Assembly: GCA_019321725.1 (NCBI GenBank)
Contig: CM033108.1
Coordinates: 20,597,799 to 20,661,798, forward strand
Length of the DNA: 64,000 bases
Direction of reading: 5' to 3'
Origin: Paulownia fortunei
Lineage: Eukaryota > Streptophyta > Magnoliopsida > Lamiales > Paulowniaceae
The position numbers were made by a program, and so were the translations under genes. This document shows, in pieces, positions 57,470-64,000 of the stretch; positions within the stretch are counted from its first letter, which is position 1; every line of letters starts with the position of its first letter. Below the pieces are notes generated by a model. It did no database searches. It was not told where the DNA came from and saw nothing but the letters and a program-made list of their open reading frames with translations.

Positions 57470-58520
57470 AATAGCTACTTGGCAGCATTCCAAGTTCCAC
57501 AACTCAATGGATGCGACTTTGATAATTGGAGTATCAAAATAAAGGCACTCTTTAGAACACATAAATATATGGGAAGTCATGGAGAAAGGGTATGATGAAC
57601 CCAAAGACGAGTTACATTATTTGCCATAAAAAAAGATAGTTTGAAAGACTTAAGAAAGAGAGACAAGAAGGCTTTCTTCCTTATCTACCAAACTTTAGAT
57701 GATGATGGCTTTGAGAAAATCTCAAGTGCTACCTCCGCCTAGCAAGTGGGATAGGCTTCAAATCTCTTACAAGGGAGAAGAGAATGTTAAGAAGGTGGTA
57801 CGACTTCAAACTTTAAAAAGAAAGTTTGATTCGTTGCATATAAAAGAATGTGAACTTCTTTTTGATTACTTTTCTAGAGTTTTAATCATTTTCAATCAAC
57901 TAAAGAGAAATGGTGAAAAATTAGAAGATATAGCTATCATGAAGAAAATTCTTCGATCTTTAGATGCGAAGTTGATAATATCACAACAATTATCAAGAAA
58001 ACTAAAGATCTAGAAAAAATGACGATTGAGTAACTCTTGGTTCGCTGCAAGTTCACGAAAAAAAGAAAAAAGAAAAAAGAAGAAAAGTATCGTTGATCAA
58101 CTACTTAATACAGAAGTCCAACTAATCAATAATGAAGAAAGATTTAACAATAATAGAAGCCAACGTGGAAGAGGTCGTGGACAAGGTCGAGGTCATGGTC
58201 GTGGTCATGGACGATGCTAGAATTTCAATGATAACTCTAACAACAACTATGAGAAAGGCGAAAGCTCTATGAAGGGTTATGACAGAGACAATTCAAACTT
58301 GATGTATGACAAATTTCATGTTCGATGTTATAATTGTCAGAAGTTTGAGTATTATGGTAGAGATTACAGAAACTCCAATATTAAAGTAAATGAGAAAGCC
58401 AATTTTGTGGAAGAAAATAGAGAAGATGGAGACAATGTTTTATTACTAGCACGCAATAACAATAATAAAGGGTAAGAAAATGCATGGTACCTCGATACTA
58501 GTGCTAGCAATCATAGGTAA
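57470..58520 (+). pseudogene. Copia E gag and protease start
   Basis: The plus-strand gag is in pieces (57699-58013, 58026-58220, 58269-58475). The core has KFDSLHIKECELLFDYFSRV. An arginine/glycine-rich segment (RGRGRGQGRGHGRGHGR) follows, then a zinc knuckle whose last two ligands are both tyrosine: CYNCQKFEYYGRDY, where CX2CX4HX4C is expected. It ends with WYLDTSASNH, a protease motif with S for G, directly before the 3' LTR. Confidence 0.8.
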
Positions 58521-58523
58521 GGT

Positions 58524-58817
58524 TGGTGAGATTATTAAAAATTATGTGATAATTTAGTTGACAAATGTATGGTTGTGATTTTAAGTTATTTGTTTATTTA
58601 GTATTAAAGATTTGCTAGAAACTAGTATAAATTGAGCTTGCATTTGGAGTTTTAAATCATCAAACAAAAGAGAAAAAAACAAGAGTGATTAGAAACAAAA
58701 TTTCTAAAGAGAGTTTAGAGAATATTTAAAAAGTTTGTTAAGAATGAAGTTGTATTGAGTGTTCTCTCTTGTAATAATATTTGAATGATCAATATTTTGA
58801 GTTATAAATTTACAACA
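58524..58817 (+). repeat. 3' LTR of copia element E
   Basis: 294 bp, homologous to 56796-57089. Its left border directly follows the protease remnant. Confidence 0.8.
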
Positions 58818-59209
58818 AATCGGACAATTTTTGAGCTTCTAAAGCTTCATCGATTAATGTAGGTATCGCACTCTACATGTATTAGTTTTCCAAAATTGGA
58901 GAAAGTCTTTGCTATATATAGTATTTGAGAATAACTAAATGATTTAAATATGCAATCTTACAATCATATTTGTACTCATTGTTGAATGCATCATCAATAT
59001 ATTATCCACATTACTATTGATTCTTAATAATGATTTTGGTCGAGCGTAGTACTTTATCTCCCCTGTGTCATATTTGAACATGAAATTTATATTATTGATT
59101 AATGTTATTGTTATTGGCTGGACATAGTAGTTTATCTCACTATGCAAAACGTAATATCATGTTGATCATTGAAAATTCTTATTGGATTGTTTTTTGATTG
59201 ATTATTTTA

Positions 59210-59405
59210 TTTGGGTCCGTTACGACATTGAGACTGTGATCCTTGTGGGCAGTATTGAGCTTGCCGTATCGGTAGGTCATCACCCCATGATCCCGAGTCT
59301 CCTCCCGCGCATGGACGGAGGGTATCATGGGGATGGGGTTGGGAGATTATAAGTGTAACCGGACATGCCAGTTTTATAAGGTTGCTCAGTTGAAGGGGGA
59401 GTTAT
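59210..59405. other. GC-rich patch of unknown origin
   Basis: Composition differs sharply from the surrounding AT-rich DNA, with stretches such as CCTCCCGCGCATGGACGG. There is no long open frame or RNA fold that I recognise. It may be a fragment of an LTR or of a captured sequence. Confidence 0.35.
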
Positions 59406-59940
59406 AAGGTGGTTATCCACATAATCAAATTCTTTTACTGTATTGTTTTTTTTTTTTTTAATGTTTTTATATGTTATCTTACATACTTCATCTTTTAGAA
59501 GCTAAAATGTTACATGTTAGTAACATTTTGAAAACCTATTTTTTACGTTTTAAAATCTTCCTCCATTGGTTTGAAGGCAATAGTGGTTTAAGCAAGAAGT
59601 CTAAAAGATGAAGTCTCAAAAGTTCGCATTCGCAAGGCTAATATTAGGTTGTACCCTTGAAAGGTTAATTTTTTATTTTTTTGATTTGTTTATATATTTG
59701 GCTGGGTTCAATATTTTGATATGTAAATATTATGATTGTGGTTTAGCTAGTGAAAAAATGCTTATGTTGGATTATATATAACATGTAGATGATTTAACGA
59801 GGACACTATATTTTTGGCCCAATTCCAACTCTCAATTTTCTCCTTCAAATGAATCTCCTACTTATAAAATATTTTAAAGTTTTTGGTAAAATATTCAAAG
59901 AAATGTGCTTATATGAGGTGTTAAAATAAGAAGTTAGAAT

Positions 59941-59977
59941 CTTATAAGATATTTTAAATAAAAAAATATCTTATAAG
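59941..59977. repeat. Perfect 15-bp inverted repeat (hairpin)
   Basis: CTTATAAGATATTTT (59941-59955) pairs with AAAATATCTTATAAG (59963-59977) around a 7-base loop. Confidence 0.85.
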
Positions 59978-60975
59978 GAGTTTTTAATTTATTTTCAAGA
60001 CCTAACAACTTCTTAAGTTTCGACTATATTAATTATAAAATTATATTGTTAACATTTTATAAGTTTCATAATTTTATTTTATCTAAATGCTTCAAAAACT
60101 TATTTCTAAAATAAAATATGACAACTTATAAGCTCTAAAAATATCTTTTAAGATGTATAAGATCTTTAAAATAAATTTAGTGAAACACCTACTTAATATT
60201 TGTTGTGTATCTCTTAATTTACTCTTAATTGTCTTATTAAATCAATGAAGCTTATGGATTCGACGCTCTATATGCTGGAATTTTCTTAAAGGAGTCACAA
60301 CATAAGTTGTAGAGTATTATGTGGAATTTAGAGGTATGGAAAAGAGTGGATCTGCGCATATATGTGGTGTAGTGAAAATTTAAAATTTTATTAAAATAAA
60401 ATTACTTATGTCATTTATAATAAAAAACCTTCATATTCCATTGCTATCTTGATTAATTGATTATACATACTTCTTATTGGTATAAGAGGGATAACGAATT
60501 GAACATCAAACTTCCAGCTCATGAAGCAGATTATAATGCATAGTTTTAGTCCTTATCACTTTTTATTCTTCCACGAATTGAACATCAAACTTCCATTGGT
60601 ATATGTTTCATTTCAAATTATTTAGTTCATGAAATTTGACTATTATTTACTTGCAAATTTCAATATTTGTTTAGTTAGCATTATCTAAGCTATTTTAATA
60701 ATTGTAACTACATGGCTATTATCTTCTTCAAATTAATTCCCTTGAGCTCATTTTGCTATCTGTATGATTTCAACCCTTCTTCTTTTCCAATAATAACTAA
60801 CAAGTCAAAAATGCGTATTAATGAATTTCTTCCTAATTTTTTCTTTAGGCAATTAAAAATGTTTTCTATATTATTAAAATAAAAGGATTAGTTATAAAAC
60901 GACCCCTAAGGTTTGACCTATATATAGATATTATCTCTTTAAGTTTATAAATTATAAATACTCTTTTAAGGTTTA

Positions 60976-61003
60976 CTAGTAAGTAGCACATGCGTTGTAC
61001 GTG
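60976..61003 (-). other. Helitron 3' terminus: hairpin and CTAG
   Basis: On the minus strand, CACGTACAACGCATGTG (61003-60987) can form a 5-bp stem with one G-T pair. It is followed by CTACTTACTAG, ending at 60976, next to T. Confidence 0.7.
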
Positions 61004-61442
61004 ATTTATACGATTTTAGTAAATAAATTAAATCATTTAATAATTTAATTAAGTAAAGTAAAGATGTTACAAGTTATTTCATAAATAAGAAATATTAAAT
61101 AAAAATATAATCAATAAAAATTAAAATATTCCAAAGTACTTCATGAACTAATTATTGATGGATATGAATGATTAATAAAATTATTGAAAGAACTAAACTT
61201 AATGAAAATTCAAAATCTAAATAACAATATAACTAAATGAGTTCTTATGTGAATTCATTTTTACATTAATTCTTCTCTTGTTTGATCGTAATGGTTGGAG
61301 AAGTATTTTTCTTAATTGTTTTGGCAAACTTCTTTTATAGTTAAAATATTATTTTAGATCAAATTGTTCTTTTAAATTCAATGATGAAGAACAATATATG
61401 ATAAAAATATATGACTTACTTGTTGTTCAGGACAGTTAATTT

Positions 61443-61676
61443 TCTTATGTTGCATTTAGATGAAAGGATTTAGATTTGAGGGAAGGATTTGAGAGAATGA
61501 TTGCAAATGACTCATTTTAAGATGGATTTAAAATCCACCATAATGACTCCAAAAATAGTTGTAAATAGAAGTTTAAGGATTTAAAATCTATTATATTATG
61601 AGATTATCCAAATAAACTCAAATTATGGATTTGAAATCCTTGACTTTAAATCTATCAATCCAAATAAAACCTTAAT
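61443..61676. mobile_element. Possible MITE inside the Helitron
   Basis: The left end (about 61453, TTGCATTTAGATGAAAGGAT) and the right end on the minus strand (GGTTTTATTTGGATTGATAG) are similar, and both arms repeat GGATTT(A/G)AAATCC-type motifs. No target duplication resolved. Confidence 0.4.
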
Positions 61677-62095
61677 GGTTTCAATGCTGCTTTTGAATTT
61701 GTGGTAATTTTACATTCTTTGACTTTTATTACAATTCCATAAGTATCTGCACAATGTGATTTAAAATTTAAACATATGTTATAGAAAATATAGTTTAATG
61801 AATGAATAAAGGTAAACGAATTTGTACCAACTCTTTCATTTTTGTGAAATTCAGGATGTATGTATTTGAACTCCAAAAAACTGTAGTAAACTTTCTCTCC
61901 AATATGTTCAAAGGCATCTTTCACAATGCTATATTTTTTATGTACTAATTCCTTTTCTGGATGTGCATTAGGAAACATCGGAGTAACCTTTTTAACATCT
62001 TTAGAGATCAAATATGTCTTGTTGATTTCAAATATTTCGGCAAAATAATTGATATCGTCATTGAAAATTATTACTCCGATTTGGACACCCTGCAA
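61655..62095 (-). pseudogene. RPA-like OB-fold protein remnant of the Helitron
   Basis: 146 codons open on the minus strand. The segment VQIGVIIFNDDINYFAEIF, then KTYLIS, matches the first OB-fold of plant RPA1-like proteins carried by Helitrons, which bind single-stranded DNA. It is short compared with full RPA1-like proteins (several hundred residues) and isolated from other exons, so it is a fragment. Whether an intron follows at 62095 cannot be told. The neighbouring helicase supports the assignment. Confidence 0.65.
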
Positions 62096-62499
62096 GAGTT
62101 AATAATTCTATAAAAATCTTTAAAATATAATAGGAACATAAAGTTTGAATTTTAGTTTATTTACTTAAGTCGCAACCCATCATTATCATCTTTTGGATTC
62201 TCAAGAAAAGTTTAATTCGCCAGATGTTTCAATCCAACTTTTAAAGCCCTTAATCTTATTATGAAATATTTTATATTTATCTATAAAAGTATTTGAATCA
62301 TTCAACATAATTTTCTATTATCCTGTATTTAATGGAATTTAAATATTATTAGAACAAAATAATATAAATGAATTATAATAAATGGAGAAACCAAAATCAT
62401 ATAGGAATTACTATTCCATAGTGAAGTGAAACAACTTAATGCACAAATTAACTCAAATAGGTAAAAAGACATGTTTTCCAGTATATTGTCCAAATACAA

Positions 62500-64000
62500 T
62501 CTTTATAGAGAAATTACGTTATTGTTAAAGTTCCAGCATACCATTGCACAATCCATTTATTTGGTCTAAATTCCTCAAAAGAATTATTGGGTAATTTCTT
62601 CTTAGCAATAAATTGAGGCAAGCCATTTAGAGTTATAAGATTTCACAAAGCCCTTTTCATAATGGTTTGCTTATGTCATAAATAACTTCATCAAAACTAT
62701 AAAAAGTTCTTTCTCCTTCAGAAAACGTAGAGATCAACTTATCATTAAATCTGCAAACATGCTTGTCATTTATATGACTGAATGCACATTCTTATTTAAT
62801 GCTGGAAAATAATCCTAATAAATCGTTATATTGATTCTACTTCACTATCATACTCAATAATCATTTCTTTTGAAATTTTGACGTTACGTTCAGTATCAAT
62901 TGGTTTCTTACAGTTTTTTTACTCTAAGTAAGAACTTATTAAATTTGGATCATTCCTCAACCCAATGTTCCTTGACAAAGTAATTATTTTTATTTTAGAC
63001 CACAAATATGATTTCACCAAACTTACAGTAATAGTTTGCCCTAAGAACAAATTGGTAATACTTATTTAAAATCTTCACCAACAACTATAATATTCCACCA
63101 AAATCCTTATTATTTTTCATTATGTCTTTTAATAATTTATTAACATTCTCATATCCCATTGTTTTGCCATTGGTGCTTCATCCCATAAAAGTAATTGTGC
63201 TTTATGCAATAACTCTCCAAGCCCACTTTGTTTGGACATAGTGCACTTACTTACTTCATTTGAATTTATTAGTATTTTGAAGAGTGAATGTATTCCCCAC
63301 AGCATTATAGGAATCTTTGGAAAATTACATGAAGTGATGTTTTTTCTCATACTATCCAAGAAAACATTCAAATTTATCAAAGTTTCGATAATTTGTAATT
63401 CAAATAAGGTTTCTAATTCTCTTTGGTACACAATATACTAAGATGATTGCAAATAGTCTTCATAGTTCATGAGGCAATTGAAAAGTGACAGCTTCATTTA
63501 AACATTTAACAACACTTTATGGCAGTCCTCTTCTTTGTGCTGCTTTTTTGAATTTGGAGCTCGTATATAAGATAATGACCATTTGTCATGATTCAAGAAT
63601 AACCTAAGATAATATCATTCACCTTCAATAGGATTTGTAGTATTTATACGCCCAAATCACATCTATTTTCTTTCTTTCTTTCTTTCCAATATTTACCTTG
63701 TTTGTCCCATGCACAGTGCTATGAAAATTTCCTATAAAGATATTTTTTCGCCTTTTCACTTTTAGAGCACATAGAAAAAACTTCATGAGCATTATTTTGG
63801 AGACATGATCCCAACTTAAAATATTTTCTAATTGTCAAATAGTCACATATTATTGATTTGGGAGGTGAAGTTGCAAATTGATTATTGCTAGGTATACTTC
63901 ATTCAAATTAATTCAAAAATTCTCCACATTGCTTCTTGAGGAGAGACCCATCGGGTATCTTGAAATTGTTTAATTTCAATTAAATTTTCATCATCATTGT
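62500..64000 (-). pseudogene. Helitron Pif1-type helicase remnant
   Basis: Minus-strand pieces in several frames follow the order of the plant Helitron RepHel protein. Near 63965-63900 a WVSPQEAMWRIFEFN block; near 63740-63680 a region with HGTNKVNIGKK; near 63500-63440 TFQLPHEL and LFAII; then 63431-63129 with Walker B-like LLLWDEAPM. Further on, around 62640-62540, a block with LNGLPQF and RPNKWIVQWYAG. No Walker A lysine motif is recognisable at the expected place, and many stops are present. Confidence 0.75.
63668..63688. repeat. (TTTC)n microsatellite
   Basis: Five TTTC units inside the Helitron helicase remnant. Confidence 0.85.

Larger units (their letters stand above)
56796..58817 (+). 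mobile_element. Copia element E, gag-only with both LTRs
   Basis: LTRs of 294 bp lie at 56796-57089 and 58524-58817, each starting TGGTGA and ending ACAACA or CCAACA. A degenerate PBS (GATACTATAGCC) follows the left LTR. The interior encodes gag and only the first residues of protease, then passes directly into the 3' LTR without a polypurine tract. Integrase, RT and RNase H are absent. No target duplication was found (AAAGT versus AATCG). Confidence 0.75.
58818..60975. other. Gene-free DNA between copia E and the Helitron
   Basis: No coding region can be supported. It contains a GC-rich patch (59210-59405), a perfect hairpin (59941-59977) and a T-run near 59447-59460, all otherwise unexplained. 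Confidence 0.5.
60976..64000 (-). mobile_element. Helitron (3' part; continues beyond the window)
   Basis: On the minus strand the element ends with a short hairpin followed about 8 bases later by CTAG and then a host T, the classic Helitron 3' terminus (CTRR, inserted between A and T). Inward of it lie an RPA-like OB-fold remnant (61655-62095) and a Pif1-type helicase remnant (62500-64000) on the same strand, the order expected for plant Helitrons. The 5' end (TC terminus, Rep nuclease) would be to the right of the window. Confidence 0.8.

Noticed and set aside
1..64000. tRNA, rRNA or snoRNA genes
   Set aside because: No tRNA A/B box pair with a cloverleaf and no rRNA-like stretch was seen; the initiator-tRNA complement segments are retrotransposon primer-binding sites.

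Overview
The window is nuclear DNA of a flowering plant, most likely a woody eudicot or similar dicot; the species cannot be named from the sequence. The evidence is AT-rich intergenic DNA, a 19-exon gene with GT-AG introns, plant-type Ty1/copia elements with a PBS complementary to initiator tRNA-Met, hAT elements, MITEs and a Helitron. I found no prokaryotic features and no tRNA or rRNA genes.

There is one real host gene, on the plus strand from 16,986 to 49,670. Its 19 exons join in frame with no stop into 555 codons. The product is a two-domain protein: an N-terminal sulfotransferase-like P-loop domain, then a fold-type IV (branched-chain/D-amino-acid) aminotransferase-like PLP domain. Most of the 32.7 kb is transposon: intron 12 (10.8 kb) holds two nested copia elements, and intron 18 (8.1 kb) holds a copia element carrying two solo LTRs and further short elements. 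A fourth, truncated copia lies just after the stop codon, possibly inside a 3'-UTR intron. All four copia elements are antisense to the gene.

The left flank (1-10.6 kb) is a nest of mobile elements. A gag-only LTR retrotransposon (TR-GAG-like; partial 5' LTR, gag, two minisatellites, 3' LTR) is split inside gag by a 5.2-kb hAT element, and the hAT itself carries a 1.7-kb hAT-like non-autonomous insert. Next come two consecutive tail-to-tail LTR pairs that form long hairpins. From 10.6 to 16.6 kb lies gene-free AT-rich DNA with MITEs, G-tracts and small tandem duplications.

The right flank (54.8-64 kb) holds a MITE, a second gag-only LTR element (copia type, 56.8-58.8 kb), an unexplained GC-rich patch at 59.2 kb, and from 60,976 to the window end a minus-strand Helitron. 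The Helitron has a recognisable 3' terminus (hairpin plus CTAG) and decayed Pif1-type helicase and RPA-like OB-fold coding regions.

No complete new biological system is evident. The most interesting items are the sulfotransferase/aminotransferase fusion with its PAPS-type motif, the gene's intact coding sequence despite up to five levels of nested insertion in one intron, a young copia element that nevertheless has four frameshifts, and the duplicated hairpin LTR pairs.
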